The position numbers and the translations under genes were made by a program. A stretch of 64,000 nucleotides of DNA from Alphaproteobacteria bacterium (lineage in GTDB: Bacteria; Pseudomonadota; Alphaproteobacteria; Ferrovibrionales; Ferrovibrionaceae): positions 62,001-126,000 of the forward strand of contig JAFKFH010000014.1 in the NCBI GenBank assembly GCA_017307375.1, written 5' to 3'. This document shows positions 33,595 to 43,067 of the stretch, piece after piece. The notes beneath the pieces are model-generated. The model was not told where the DNA came from. It did no database searches and worked only from the letters and a program-made list of their open reading frames with translations. Numbering within the stretch: position 1 is the stretch's first letter; the number at the start of each line of letters is the position of its first letter.

Positions 33595-34317
33595 TCAGTA
33601 CATGTGCTGACCACCGTTGATCGACAGCGTCGAACCGGTGATGAAGCCGGCATCGTCGGCGACCAGGAACAGCACGCCGCGGGCGATTTCGTCGGCCTTG
33701 CCCAGACGGCCGACCGGGATCTTGGCAATGATCTTCTCCAGCACCGGCTTGGGCACCGCCGCGACCATGTCGGTGTCGATATAGCCGGGGGCGATGGCGT
33801 TGCAGGTGACGTTCTTGGCGGCACCTTCCTGGGCCAGCGCCTTGGTGAAGCCGTGAATGCCCGACTTCGCCGCGGCATAGTTGACCTGGCCGTACTGGCC
33901 GGCCTGGCCGTTGATCGAACCGATGTTGACGATGCGGCCGAAATTCCGCTCGCGCATGCCGTCGATGACCACGCGGGCCATGTTGAAGCAGCCGCCGAGG
34001 TTGGTATCCATCACCTCCTGCCACTGCGCCGGCGACATCTTGTGGATCGTCGTGTCGCGGGTGATACCCGCATTGTTGACGACGATGTCGACGGGGCCGA
34101 GGTCCCTGGTCACCTGCTCGACCCCGGCCTTGCAGGCCTCGAAATCGGCAACCGACCATTTGTAGGCGGGGATGCCGGTCTGCTCGGAGAAGGCCTTGGC
34201 CGCCTCGTCGTTGCCGGCATAGTTGGCGGCCACCTTGTAGCCGTGAACCTTGAGCTGGATCGAGATGGCGGCACCGATCCCTCGGGTACCGCCGGTAACG
34301 ATGGCAACGCGGCTCAT
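33595..34317 (-). CDS. phaB: acetoacetyl-CoA reductase
   Basis: A 240-residue NADPH-dependent SDR of standard PhaB length. It has the cofactor motif TGGTRGIG, NNAG, and the active-site Ser-Tyr-Lys set (IGSINGQAGQYGQVNYAAAK). It reduces acetoacetyl-CoA to (R)-3-hydroxybutyryl-CoA, the PHB monomer. It is the last gene of the operon, 56 nt after phaA, with a terminator beyond. Confidence 0.96.
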   Translation of the reverse strand: MSRVAIVTGGTRGIGAAISIQLKVHGYKVAANYAGNDEAAKAFSEQTGIPAYKWSVADFEACKAGVEQVTRDLGPVDIVVNNAGITRDTTIHKMSPAQWQEVMDTNLGGCFNMARVVIDGMRERNFGRIVNIGSINGQAGQYGQVNYAAAKSGIHGFTKALAQEGAAKNVTCNAIAPGYIDTDMVAAVPKPVLEKIIAKIPVGRLGKADEIARGVLFLVADDAGFITGSTLSINGGQHMY

Positions 34318-34373
34318 TCTTGTACTCTCCCTATTTTGTTTAACTTCCCGGACGTGAACTGGGTACTGAAGCT

Positions 34374-35549
34374 TCAGTCGCGGGCGAGCGTCATGGCAAT
34401 GCCCATGCCGCCGCCGATGCAGAGGGTGGCCAGACCCTTCTTGGCGTCGCGCTTCTGCATCTCGAACAGCAGCGTGCAGAGGACGCGGGCCCCCGAGGCG
34501 CCGATCGGATGGCCGATCGCGATCGCCCCGCCGTTGACGTTGACCTTGGCGGTATCCCAGCCGAGGTCCTTGTTCACCGCGCAGGCCTGGGCGGCGAAAG
34601 CCTCGTTGGCCTCTACCAGATCGAGATCGGCGGCCTTCCAGCCGGCGCGCTCGAGCGCCGCGCGGCTGGCCGGGATCGGACCCGAGCCCATGATCGCCGG
34701 ATCGACACCGGCCTGCGCCCAGGAAGCGATGCGGGCGAGCGGCGTGATGCCGCGGCGCTGGGCCTCGGCCGCGGTCATCAGCACGACGGCGGCGGCGCCG
34801 TCGTTGATGCCGGAGGCATTGGCCGCGGTGACCGTGCCGTCCTTCTGGAAGGCCGGGCGCAGCTTCTGCATCGTTTCGAGCGTGGCGTCGTGGCGGATGT
34901 ATTCGTCATCGGCGACGACCACGTCGCCCTTGCGGCCCTTGATGGTGACCGGAACGATCTCGTCCTTGAACTTGCCGGCCTTCTGCGCGGCCGACGCCTT
35001 CTGCTGGCTGGCCAGCGCGAATTCGTCCTGCTGCTCGCGGGTGATCTGCCACTTGGCCGCGACATTCTCGGCGGTATTGCCCATGTGGTAGCCGTTGAAG
35101 GCATCCCACAGGCCGTCCTTGATCATGGTGTCGACCATTTCGGCCGCGCCCATCTTGACCCCGCCACGCAGATACATCGCATGCGGCGCCTGGCTCATGC
35201 TTTCCTGGCCGCCGGCGACGACGATCGTGGAATCGCCGTTCTTGACCGCCTGGTAGCCGAGCGCGACCGCGCGCAGGCCCGAGCCGCACAGCATGTTGAC
35301 GCCCCAGGCCGGGATCTCGACCGGCAGGCCGGCGTTGATCGACGCCTGGCGGGCCGGGTTCTGCCCCTGCGCGGCCTGGAGGATCTGGCCCATGATGACT
35401 TCCGAAACCTCGGCCGGCGCGACGGCGGCGCGGCGCAGCGCCTCGGTGATCGCCACCTGGCCGAGATAGTGGGCCGGGACGCCCCCGAAGGCGCCGTTGA
35501 ACGAACCTACGGGCGTGCGCGCGGCGGCGGCGATGACGATATCGGTCAT
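34374..35549 (-). CDS. phaA: acetyl-CoA C-acetyltransferase
   Basis: A 391-residue thiolase with the nucleophilic cysteine in [11 protein letters not shown] (about residue 88), the [10 protein letters not shown] histidine and the C-terminal cysteine in CIGGGMGIA. It condenses two acetyl-CoA to acetoacetyl-CoA, the first PHB step. Its ATG overlaps the phaC stop as ATGA, so the synthase and thiolase are coupled. Confidence 0.96.
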   Translation of the reverse strand: MTDIVIAAAARTPVGSFNGAFGGVPAHYLGQVAITEALRRAAVAPAEVSEVIMGQILQAAQGQNPARQASINAGLPVEIPAWGVNMLCGSGLRAVALGYQAVKNGDSTIVVAGGQESMSQAPHAMYLRGGVKMGAAEMVDTMIKDGLWDAFNGYHMGNTAENVAAKWQITREQQDEFALASQQKASAAQKAGKFKDEIVPVTIKGRKGDVVVADDEYIRHDATLETMQKLRPAFQKDGTVTAANASGINDGAAAVVLMTAAEAQRRGITPLARIASWAQAGVDPAIMGSGPIPASRAALERAGWKAADLDLVEANEAFAAQACAVNKDLGWDTAKVNVNGGAIAIGHPIGASGARVLCTLLFEMQKRDAKKGLATLCIGGGMGIAMTLARD

Positions 35550-36916
35550 GTGGTGAACTCCTGCTTGGCGGTTCGAGGGGGACGCTTGGGGCGCTTGTTC
35601 TTTGATTGTAATCTCCCGCCGCCACGATAGCGACCGGCCGGGGTCATGGACAAGGGGGGATTTTGCACTGCGGCATGAGGGCGCAGCCAGTCGGCCAGCG
35701 GCTGCCACAGCTGGGCCGCGGCCCGGCTGCCGACCACCATGCCGATATGGCCGAGCGGCGGCGCGATCTCGGTGACTGCGACGCCGCCCGAGGCGGCGCG
35801 TGTGCCGGCCGCCCGGGCCGAGCCCGGCGGCACGATGCGATCGTTGGCCGGTACCGCCAGCAGCAGCGGGCAGGCCAGCCGCGCGGGATCGACCACCTCG
35901 CCGTCGACCTGCCAGCCGAGCCTGGCGGTCGCGTTCTCGCCATACCATCCGATCAGGCAGTCGCGTGCCACGGCCGGCACCAGCGGCACACCGTCGTTGA
36001 GCCAGTCTTCGAGGGCGACGAAATCAGCGGCCCCCTGGCTGGCCTGGTCCATCGCCGCGAAGGCGGCGAACTTCTTGAGCGAAAGGGAAGGGTCGAGGCC
36101 GAGGAAGAAGGCCTGCAACGCGTCGACCGGCATCTCGCCGGCCAGCTTCAGCGAGGCTTCGATGCCGTCGCGGCCGGCCACCAGCAGGCGGCCCCGCCCC
36201 GCCCCGCCCTCGGCATGGAAATCCCAAGGTGTGGCCAGCAGCGCCAGCGCCGAGACCGCGTCGGAGCGGGCAAGCGCGAGGGCCAGGGCGAGATCACCGC
36301 CCATGCAGTAGCCGACGATCGGAACCGCCCCGCCATGCCGGGCCGTCAGATGGTCGAGGGCGGGAACCAGCCGCTGCAGGACATAGCCGCCGAGGTCGAG
36401 CGGGCGTTCGGCCGCCGTCGGGCTGCCCCAGTCGACGAGATAGGGATGGAAACCCTGGGTGCCGAGCCAGCGCAGCAGGCTGCGTTGGGCCGACAGGTCG
36501 AGCACATAGCCGCGGTTGACCAGCGAGGGCACGAACAGCACCGGCGGGCCGTCGCCGCCATAGTCCACCAGCCGGACGCCGCCGGCCGACCAGACCGCCG
36601 GCATGGGTGCGAGATCGCGGACATAGGGATGGTCGCGGTAGAGCCGGATGCCGTCGAGCATCGCCCGGAACCGGTGGCCGACCTCGGCCACCAGGGCGCG
36701 GGCGACTGCGTCGTCAGGGCTTCTTGCGAGCTCGGCTGCGAGGCTTCGGGCCTGGTCCCTCACGCTCGCGCTCCAGGCGATCAAGCCTAGCCTCGAGCTC
36801 GGCAAGGCGGCGAGCGAGCCCTGCAGGATCGTCAGCGCGCTGTTCAGATGCAGACCGAGCGGGCGCGGCCCCGGGCGGGTAGAAGGAGGCGAAGGGGAAG
36901 AGCTGGCCTGGCTCAT
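35546..36916 (-). CDS. phaC: PHB synthase-type alpha/beta hydrolase (PhaC-like)
   Basis: A 456-residue alpha/beta fold protein with the synthase box VGYCMGG (nucleophile Cys204), the acid in VPANDRIVP and the base in PLGHIGMV. It is shorter than class I PhaC (about 590) and longer than class III (about 355). The N-terminal RPLGLHL element seen in related alphaproteobacterial PhaC-like proteins supports the ATG at 36916, which means the first 203 nt overlap the upstream gene in another frame. A conservative alternative is GTG 36691. It polymerises hydroxyacyl-CoA; its neighbours phaA and phaB supply substrate. Confidence 0.88.
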   Translation of the reverse strand: MSQASSSPSPPSTRPGPRPLGLHLNSALTILQGSLAALPSSRLGLIAWSASVRDQARSLAAELARSPDDAVARALVAEVGHRFRAMLDGIRLYRDHPYVRDLAPMPAVWSAGGVRLVDYGGDGPPVLFVPSLVNRGYVLDLSAQRSLLRWLGTQGFHPYLVDWGSPTAAERPLDLGGYVLQRLVPALDHLTARHGGAVPIVGYCMGGDLALALALARSDAVSALALLATPWDFHAEGGAGRGRLLVAGRDGIEASLKLAGEMPVDALQAFFLGLDPSLSLKKFAAFAAMDQASQGAADFVALEDWLNDGVPLVPAVARDCLIGWYGENATARLGWQVDGEVVDPARLACPLLLAVPANDRIVPPGSARAAGTRAASGGVAVTEIAPPLGHIGMVVGSRAAAQLWQPLADWLRPHAAVQNPPLSMTPAGRYRGGGRLQSKNKRPKRPPRTAKQEFTT

Positions 36917-37103
36917 GCGTCGTGCCCTGTCCCGGCTGCCCGCCGAAGGCGGCGAGGAAATCGGCCGACATCCGGCGCATGCCTTCCGCGGCCTCGGCCG
37001 CGGCGGCAGTCACCGTCGGGTCGGCGAGCGTCGCCGCCACCTGCTGTTGCCAGAGGTCGAGAAAGCGCCTCGCCAGCTCGGCAGGATCGGAGGTGTCGCT
37101 CAT
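36714..37103 (-). CDS. small PhaE-like or phasin-like partner of the PHB synthase
   Basis: About 129 residues. The N-terminal half (PAELARRFLDLWQQQVAA) resembles the start of PhaE/phasin-like proteins. The C-terminal half contains a leucine-arginine coiled coil ([20 protein letters not shown]) and a basic tail, as in PHA synthase accessory subunits. It precedes the synthase gene and overlaps its 5' end by 203 nt out of frame. A class III-like PhaE role or a phasin role are both possible; sequence is too divergent to decide. Confidence 0.65.
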   Translation of the reverse strand: MSDTSDPAELARRFLDLWQQQVAATLADPTVTAAAAEAAEGMRRMSADFLAAFGGQPGQGTTHEPGQLFPFASFYPPGAAPARSASEQRADDPAGLARRLAELEARLDRLEREREGPGPKPRSRARKKP

Positions 37104-37152
37104 TGCGGGACTATACACCGGGTCGTGGCCCGGCGCCCAGGGCATCGGTGGT

Positions 37153-37485
37153 TCAGCGTTCCGCCCGGCGGGTCGTCATCGGCGAGTTGTCGTTGACCAT
37201 GTAAAGCACGGTTTCGCCGTTCTTCTTGCGGCAGCCGAAATAGACGTCCGGCTGGATCGTGTAGGTGCATTCCATGCCGTTGACGACAAAACGCTGGTTG
37301 GCGAGCTTGGCGTTGTCGTTGGCCGCGGCATCGGGCACGACCAGCTTGGTCACGCCGCGATACTCGATCTCGCGCGTCGTCGGCGACAACGCCGCCCACA
37401 CCCCGCCGGCCACCGTCATGGCGATCATCAGGCTGAGAATACCCAGCCAAATTATCGAAAATGATAGACGATTTGCGCGCCGCAC
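37153..37485 (-). CDS. hypothetical membrane-anchored protein
   Basis: About 110 residues: one transmembrane helix near the N-terminus (SIIWLGILSLMIAMTVAGGVW) followed by an extracytoplasmic domain with two cysteines in TYTIQPDVYFGC and VNGMECT that could form a disulfide. The start is uncertain: GTG 37485 with GGGGGCGG upstream, or TTG codons at 37500/37503. It lies 49 nt upstream of the phaE-like gene on the same strand and may be the first gene of the pha operon. No family recognised. Confidence 0.55.
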   Translation of the reverse strand: MRRANRLSFSIIWLGILSLMIAMTVAGGVWAALSPTTREIEYRGVTKLVVPDAAANDNAKLANQRFVVNGMECTYTIQPDVYFGCRKKNGETVLYMVNDNSPMTTRRAER

Positions 37486-37669
37486 GGCTGCCGCCCCCAA
37501 CAATATTCAGGCGGACACTAGCAAAGATAAATGGGTCGTCAAATGTTTATAAGTCTTGGGAATTCCTCAAATTATTCCTAAATGTCGAATCGATTTTCGA
37601 CGAACACCATCCCTGTCGCGACGGAGGCAGCGTCGGGGGGAATCGAGCGGTTTTGCGCCGCCGAGACGG

Positions 37670-37696
37670 CTGCGCAGCAAGCCCCTTGCGCCGCAA
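37670..37696. promoter_or_regulatory. TGC-rich inverted motifs, candidate PhaR sites
   Basis: CTGCGCAG (37670-37677, perfect palindrome) and TTGC-GCC-GCAA (37686-37696, arms of 4 with 3 between) lie 58-84 nt upstream of the phaR TTG start, between the divergent phaR and the pha operon. Known alphaproteobacterial PhaR sites are TGC/GCA-rich inverted repeats, so autoregulation and control of the operon are plausible. Confidence 0.4.
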
Positions 37697-37753
37697 CAGG
37701 CCGGGGGCGATAGTACCGCCTCAATAAAGTCCTTCAGGGTGGAGGTACGCCCA

Positions 37754-38386
37754 TTGGCTGAACCCAACGAAAAGCCGCGGGAAGCGGCGCCGCAGGCCGA
37801 ACCGATCACGATCAAGAAATACGCGAACCGGCGGCTCTACAATACGGCGACCTCTTCCTACGTCACCTTGGACCATCTGTGCCAGATGGTGAAGGACGGC
37901 AAGGAATTCGTCGTCTACGACGCCAAGACCGGCGACGACATCACCCGCACGGTGCTGACCCAGATCATCTTCGAGGAAGAATCGAAGGGGCAGAACCTGT
38001 TGCCGATCTCGTTCCTGCGCAACCTGATCTCCTTCTACGGCGACAGCCTGCAATCGCTGGTGCCGGGATACCTCGACGTCTCGATGTCGTCGTTTTCCAA
38101 GAACCAGGAGCAGATGCGCAGCTACATGACCGAGGCGCTGAACGGGATGTTCCCCTTCGCCCGCTTCGAGGACATGGGGCGGCACAACATGGCGATGTTC
38201 CAGCGCGCCATGTCGATGTTCAACCCGTTCGCCGCCGCGGGCGGTCAGGGCGCACCGGCTGCCGGCACCAAGCCGGCGGATGCGGCCAAGCCCGCCCAGG
38301 CCGCGGAAACCGAGCTGTCGGAACTGCGCGCCCAGGTCGACCTGATGCGCGAGCAACTCGACAACCTCGCGCGCAAGAAGGACTGA
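37754..38386 (+). CDS. phaR: polyhydroxyalkanoate synthesis repressor PhaR
   Basis: About 210 residues. The PHB/PHA accumulation DNA-binding domain is unmistakable (ITIKKYANRRLYNTATSSYV, then DAKTGDDITRTVLTQIIFEEES), followed by a granule-binding region and an Ala/Pro linker with a C-terminal coiled coil. The TTG at 37754 is chosen since GGAGG lies 8 nt upstream; no ATG fits. PhaR represses phasin and PHA genes and is released by binding nascent PHB. It is divergent from the pha operon. Confidence 0.95.
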   Translation: MAEPNEKPREAAPQAEPITIKKYANRRLYNTATSSYVTLDHLCQMVKDGKEFVVYDAKTGDDITRTVLTQIIFEEESKGQNLLPISFLRNLISFYGDSLQSLVPGYLDVSMSSFSKNQEQMRSYMTEALNGMFPFARFEDMGRHNMAMFQRAMSMFNPFAAAGGQGAPAAGTKPADAAKPAQAAETELSELRAQVDLMREQLDNLARKKD

Positions 38387-38405
38387 GCCACCGCGAGACC
38401 ATGAC

Positions 38406-40235
38406 ATGCCCGGGAAACCGGGCCGTCGCCGGATGCGGCTGCCGACGATCGCGCTCGTCCTCGGGCTCGGTTTCGGCGGCGTCGTGCTGCTGGCGGCGGC
38501 AGCCCTCTATTTCACGCTCTCATCGAGCCTGGATGGCGCGGCCTTGCTGCTGCGCGACCGCAACGAGCGCATCGTTGCCGGGCTGGTCGACCATGTCGAA
38601 TCCTACCTGAAGCCGGTCGAGCGCCAGGCCGCCTTCGTCGCCGCCCAGATCAGCGCTGGCCGTGTCGGCCCGCGCGACTCGTCCCGCCTGATCGAGTTGC
38701 TGACCGGCGCGCTGGCCGCGGCGCCCCAGGTCGATTCGATCTCCTACGTGGCCGAGGACCTGCGCACCTGGCATGTCGACCAGCGCGGCGCCACGACCGG
38801 CGACGTGCAGGTCTACTTCGAGGATCTCGGGCGCTTCACCGTCGCGCGCGACCGCCTGTCGCAGACCATGGCCCGCGGCGAGGCACACTGGGGCGAGATG
38901 ATCTGGCACCCGACGCTGGGCCAGCCGATGGTCAATTACCGCGAAGTGGTCACCCGCCAGGGCCAGCCCTTCGGGGTCGTCACCTCGCTGGTCTCGATCG
39001 GGCGGCTGTCGCGTTTCCTCGCCGCCGCGCCGCGCAGCTTCGTGCTGTATGGCCGCGACCGCGTGCTGGCCCACGCCGACCTGGTCGACGGCCGCTACGC
39101 GGCGACGTCGGACGATCCGCTGCCGCGCCTCGACGCGATCAACGACCCGGTCCTGCGCCATATCTGGGACCCGCCGATGGCCGAACGTTTCCTGGCCCGG
39201 CTGTTCGACCGCGACGGCGGGCATGTCGTCGAGATCGACGGCAAGCCCTGGGTCTTCGTCTATCGCGAGCTCGAGGGCTATGGGGCCGAACCCTGGCTGG
39301 TCGGCTACTATTTCCCGCTGGGCGACCTGCGCGAACTGTTCGGCAACCTGCGCGAAACCAGCATCGTGGCCTTCGGGCTGCTGGCGATTGCGGTGCTGCT
39401 CGGCCTGGTCTTCTCGCGGCTGCTGATCGGGCCGCCGATCCGGACCCTGGCGACCGAGGCCGGCCGCGTCCGCGACCTCGATTTCGAGGGGGAGACCGTC
39501 GCCCGGCCGCGGGTGCGGGAACTGGCCGAAGCCTGGGAAGCCTTCGAGGCGATGCGCCGCGCCCTGCGCCTGTTCGCCGCCTACGTGCCGCGCAACCTGG
39601 TCAAGCGCCTGCTGGCCGAAGGACCGGAGGCGCTGGAAAGCCGCGAGCGCGAGGCGACGATCATGTTCACCGACATCGTCGGCTTCACCTCGCTGGCCGA
39701 GACGATGAAGCCGCCCGAGGTCGCGGCCTTCCTGAACCACCATTTCGCCCTGGTTGCCCAGGCGGTCGAGCCCGAGGGCGGGGTGATCGACAAATACATC
39801 GGCGATTGCGCAATGGTCGGCTGGGGCATCGTGCGCGGGGCCCCGAATCATGCGCTGCGGGCGCTCGGGGCCGGACGCCGGCTGGCCCGCCTGCTCGCCG
39901 CCGACAACGAGGCGCGGCGCGCCCGCGGGCTGGAGCCGATCCGCGTGCGCGTCGGCATCCATTCCGGGCGGGTCATCGCCGGCAATATCGGCGCGCCGGG
40001 CCGGATCAACTACACGGTCGTCGGCGATACCGTGAACATCGCCCAGCGCCTGGAACAGCTCGGCAAGACCCGCACGCCGGAGGATGTCGTCATCCTGGTC
40101 TCCGGCACCACCGCCGAGGCGGCCGGCGAGACCGGCGCCGCCGATCTGGAATCGATCGGGGCGCACCGCCTGCGCGGCCGGAAAGCGCCGCTCGAGCTCT
40201 ATCGGCTGAGGCATTCATTAACCAATAGGCCTTAA
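38406..40235 (+). CDS. membrane adenylate cyclase (class III) with extracytoplasmic sensor
   Basis: A 609-residue protein. Helix 1 (12-37), a periplasmic Cache-like domain (about 45-310), helix 2 (318-340), a HAMP-like linker (340-390) and a class III cyclase (about 415-600). Catalytic residues are all present: metal Asp423 and Asp467, adenine-selecting Lys463 and Thr537, transition-state Asn544 and Arg548. It therefore makes cAMP from ATP in response to an external signal. It begins 19 nt after phaR and is likely cotranscribed, hinting at a cAMP link to PHB control. Confidence 0.93.
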   Translation: MPGKPGRRRMRLPTIALVLGLGFGGVVLLAAAALYFTLSSSLDGAALLLRDRNERIVAGLVDHVESYLKPVERQAAFVAAQISAGRVGPRDSSRLIELLTGALAAAPQVDSISYVAEDLRTWHVDQRGATTGDVQVYFEDLGRFTVARDRLSQTMARGEAHWGEMIWHPTLGQPMVNYREVVTRQGQPFGVVTSLVSIGRLSRFLAAAPRSFVLYGRDRVLAHADLVDGRYAATSDDPLPRLDAINDPVLRHIWDPPMAERFLARLFDRDGGHVVEIDGKPWVFVYRELEGYGAEPWLVGYYFPLGDLRELFGNLRETSIVAFGLLAIAVLLGLVFSRLLIGPPIRTLATEAGRVRDLDFEGETVARPRVRELAEAWEAFEAMRRALRLFAAYVPRNLVKRLLAEGPEALESREREATIMFTDIVGFTSLAETMKPPEVAAFLNHHFALVAQAVEPEGGVIDKYIGDCAMVGWGIVRGAPNHALRALGAGRRLARLLAADNEARRARGLEPIRVRVGIHSGRVIAGNIGAPGRINYTVVGDTVNIAQRLEQLGKTRTPEDVVILVSGTTAEAAGETGAADLESIGAHRLRGRKAPLELYRLRHSLTNRP

Positions 40236-40295
40236 GGTCGCCAACCGGGCCGCCGTCAGAGCGGCCATGAGGATCGACACGAAGAGCCCGGTGTG

Positions 40296-40703
40296 ATGGT
40301 CAGTCTGGACCCGTCACTTTCCATCGGCTCGGCCGCCGCCGAGGCCGAACGGCTGCGCCGCAGCCGCAGCGACGCGCTGGCCCTGGAGGCCGAGCGCCGC
40401 CGGCGCAGCCTTGCCACCGACGGACAGGACGACCAGGAAACCAGCGCGCCGGCAGTCGACCGCCGGGGCCGCGACCGCGGCGGCAACCAGGCCTTCGGCG
40501 TCGCCGCCACCCCGCGCTTCCTGGCCGAGCCGGAGCTGGTCTCGGCCGCCAAGTTCGCCGCCCAGCTCTCGGCCCAGGACGACGAGGTCGCGACCAGTAC
40601 CGACGCCCCCCGCCGCGCCCTGGCCGACGCGGCCTATCGCTCGGCCCAGGGCCGGGGCGTCAGCTTCGTCGCGCAGGGGCCATCGCTCGACCTGACGATC
40701 TAG
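40296..40703 (+). CDS. hypothetical Arg/Ala-rich protein
   Basis: About 135 residues, low complexity, strongly charged (AEAERLRRSRSDALALEAER) with predicted helix in the first half and a conserved-looking end (DAAYRSAQGRGVSFVAQGPS). No signal peptide or membrane segment. Adjacent GTG and ATG codons at 40293/40296 are possible starts. It follows the cyclase on the same strand after 60 nt. I do not recognise the family. Confidence 0.5.
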   Translation: MVSLDPSLSIGSAAAEAERLRRSRSDALALEAERRRRSLATDGQDDQETSAPAVDRRGRDRGGNQAFGVAATPRFLAEPELVSAAKFAAQLSAQDDEVATSTDAPRRALADAAYRSAQGRGVSFVAQGPSLDLTI

Positions 40704-40860
40704 GCTCGGGGCGATCGCCGCCTCACCACGCAACGTTATTACATTACATTTGGTTGTCGATTTTCAATTTCCTGCAACATCGGCGAAGCCCTGCCGTCAT
40801 GCCCGGCCCCTAGCATCACTCGCCGTCGCGCTGTCGCGACGGACAAGGGGGAACCGTATC

Positions 40861-42615
40861 ATGAACTTCCGTCTGCTTTGCGGGGCCGCGGCCCTGGCAC
40901 TCGGGATGGCCGCGGCGCCGGTCGCCGCCCAGACGATCTATCCGATCGACCGCGCGTCGATCCTCGCCGGGTCGAAGTTCGATCTGAAGGTCGAATTCCC
41001 CGCGATGATCATCAATGCCGTGGGAATGCGGGTCACGCTCAACGGCCAGGACATCCTGCAGACCGGCAACGGCAACCCGACCTTCATCCAGGCCGAGGAC
41101 GGCAAGCTGGTCTCGAGCCTGGTCGTGCGCGACATGTCGCTCTCGACCCCCGGCACCTACACCCTGCAGGCCAGCGACGGCACCAACACCAAGTCGGTGA
41201 CCTGGGACGTCTACGCCACCCCGGCCAATCCGGTGGCCAAGAACGTCATCCTGTTCATCGGCGACGGCATGTCGGTCGCGCACGTCACCGCGGCGCGCAT
41301 CCTGTCGCGCCAGGTGGTCGAGGGCAAATACAAGTCCAAGCTGACCATCGACAGCTTCCCGCAGATGGCCACGATCGGCACTTCGGGCGTCGATTCCGTC
41401 ATCACCGATTCGGCCAATTCGGCCCACGCCTACACCACCGGCCACAAGTCGACGACCAATGCGCTGGGCGTCTATGTCAGCCGCGCCGCGGTCAATACCG
41501 CCCATCCGCGGGTCGAGACCCTGGCCGAGATCGTCAAGCGCAAGACGTCGAAGTCGGTCGGCGTGGTGACCAATACCGAGATCGAGGATGCGACCCCGGC
41601 GTCGATGACCTCGCATACCCGCAGCCGCTCGGACTACGACATCATCGTCGAGCAGCAGTACAACGTCCGCCCCGACGTCATCCTCGGCGGCGGCGCGGCG
41701 AACTTCCTGCCGAAGTCCGCGCCCGGCTCGCGCCGCGCCGACGACCAGGACTTCATCGCCAAGTACCGCGCCGCGGGCTATCCGGTTGCGACCACCGTCG
41801 GCGAGATGCAGGCCGCGGCGGCCAACGCCGGCAACACCAAGCTGCTCGGCCTGTTCCACCTGTCGAACATGGACGGCGTGCTGGATCGCAAATTCCTCAA
41901 GGCCAACACCGTCAAGACCTATCCCCAGCAGCCCGACCTGACCGAGCAGGTCAAGGCCGCGATCGACGTGCTGTCGCGCAACCCGAACGGCTTCGTGCTG
42001 ATGGTCGAATCCGGCCTGATCGACAAGTTCTCCCATCCGCTGGACTGGGAACGCGCAGTCTATGACACCATCATGCTCGACAACGCGGTCAAGGTGGCAG
42101 TCGACTATGCCGGCAATCGCAACGATACGCTGATCATGGTGATGCCCGACCACACCCACGGCATCAACATCGTCGGCACCGTCGACGATGCCCGCACCGG
42201 CGAGCAGATGCGCGACAAGATCGGCGTCTACCAGGACGCCGGCTATCCGAACTATCCGGCCCCGAACGCCGAGAACTATCCCGAGAAAGTCGACGTGACC
42301 AAGCGTCTCGCCGTCTTCTTCAACAACTTCCCCGACCACTACGAGACCTTCCGGCCGAAGCTGGATGCCACCTTCAACCCGGCGGTGCAGGATCCGGTCT
42401 CGAAATTCTACGTCGCCAACCAGAAGTACAAGGACGTGCCGGGCGCGATGCTGCGCACCGGCAACCTGCCGCGCGCGACCGGCTCGACCGGCGTGCACAC
42501 CGCCGACGACGGCATCGCCCGCGGCTTCGGTCCGGGTTCCGACCAGCTCAAGGGCTTCGTCGAGAACACCGAGATCTTCCGCATCATGGCAACCGCCCTT
42601 GCGCTCGGCCGTTAA
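40861..42615 (+). CDS. phoA: secreted alkaline phosphatase
   Basis: A 584-residue enzyme with a signal peptide (cleavage after VAA-Q, residue 23) and an N-terminal beta-rich Ig-like domain of about 90 residues not found in E. coli PhoA. The phosphatase core has FIGDGMSVAH, the nucleophile serine in VITDSANSAHAYTTG (about 182), the metal ligands in MVESGLIDKFSH and MPDHTHG, and the late histidine in GSTGVHTADD. It releases phosphate from monoesters in the periplasm. GGGGGA lies 11 nt upstream. No clear Pho box was found in the 157 bp before it. Confidence 0.9.
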   Translation: MNFRLLCGAAALALGMAAAPVAAQTIYPIDRASILAGSKFDLKVEFPAMIINAVGMRVTLNGQDILQTGNGNPTFIQAEDGKLVSSLVVRDMSLSTPGTYTLQASDGTNTKSVTWDVYATPANPVAKNVILFIGDGMSVAHVTAARILSRQVVEGKYKSKLTIDSFPQMATIGTSGVDSVITDSANSAHAYTTGHKSTTNALGVYVSRAAVNTAHPRVETLAEIVKRKTSKSVGVVTNTEIEDATPASMTSHTRSRSDYDIIVEQQYNVRPDVILGGGAANFLPKSAPGSRRADDQDFIAKYRAAGYPVATTVGEMQAAAANAGNTKLLGLFHLSNMDGVLDRKFLKANTVKTYPQQPDLTEQVKAAIDVLSRNPNGFVLMVESGLIDKFSHPLDWERAVYDTIMLDNAVKVAVDYAGNRNDTLIMVMPDHTHGINIVGTVDDARTGEQMRDKIGVYQDAGYPNYPAPNAENYPEKVDVTKRLAVFFNNFPDHYETFRPKLDATFNPAVQDPVSKFYVANQKYKDVPGAMLRTGNLPRATGSTGVHTADDGIARGFGPGSDQLKGFVENTEIFRIMATALALGR

Positions 42616-42619
42616 GCGG

Positions 42620-43054
42620 ATGGGGGCGAGGGTCGCGCAGGTCGCGGCCCTCCTCCTCGCCCTGACCGTGACGGCGCAGGCCTTGCCGGCGCCGCTCGGC
42701 TTCAGCGAACTCTACGTCGTGCAGGGCGTGCTCGACGTCCGCTTCACCGACAAGGTGCGCAAGCTCGACGGCGAGACGGTGCGGGTGAAAGGCTTCATGG
42801 CCCCGCCGCTGAAGGCCGAATCGGATTTCTTCGTCCTGTCGAAGGAACCGATGATGGTCTGCCCGTTCTGCTCGTCGGCGGCGAGTTGGCCGCTCGACAT
42901 CATCGTCGTCCATCTCGATGCCCGCGCCGAACCCGTCGACCCGGCCACGCCGATCATGGTCGAAGGCCGGCTCGAAGTCGGGCATTGGGTCGACCCCAAG
43001 ACCGGCTTCGTCAGCCAGCTGCGGCTGCGCGGCGCCAAGTTCCGCGAACTGTGA
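42620..43054 (+). CDS. exported DUF3299-like protein
   Basis: A 144-residue protein with a signal peptide (ending near ALP) and the layout of DUF3299 proteins: LDGETVRVKGFMAPPLKAES, a FFVLSKEPMMVCPFCSS segment with a CPFC pair, then a beta-rich end. The CxxC-like pair could bind a metal or form a disulfide. It lies 4 nt after the phoA stop, so the two are one transcript. Function unknown; related genes often accompany metal or iron ABC systems, as here. Confidence 0.7.
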   Translation: MGARVAQVAALLLALTVTAQALPAPLGFSELYVVQGVLDVRFTDKVRKLDGETVRVKGFMAPPLKAESDFFVLSKEPMMVCPFCSSAASWPLDIIVVHLDARAEPVDPATPIMVEGRLEVGHWVDPKTGFVSQLRLRGAKFREL

Positions 43055-43067
43055 TCGCCTTAGCAGG

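Noticed and set aside
36691-36916. Truncated phaC starting at GTG 36691 to avoid the overlap
   Set aside because: It would remove the RPLGLHL region seen in related synthases, and the GTG has no ribosome site; kept only as an alternative.
40704-40860. Pho box before the alkaline phosphatase gene
   Set aside because: Only scattered CTG/TCAT-like fragments; no two CTGTCAT half sites at the right spacing.
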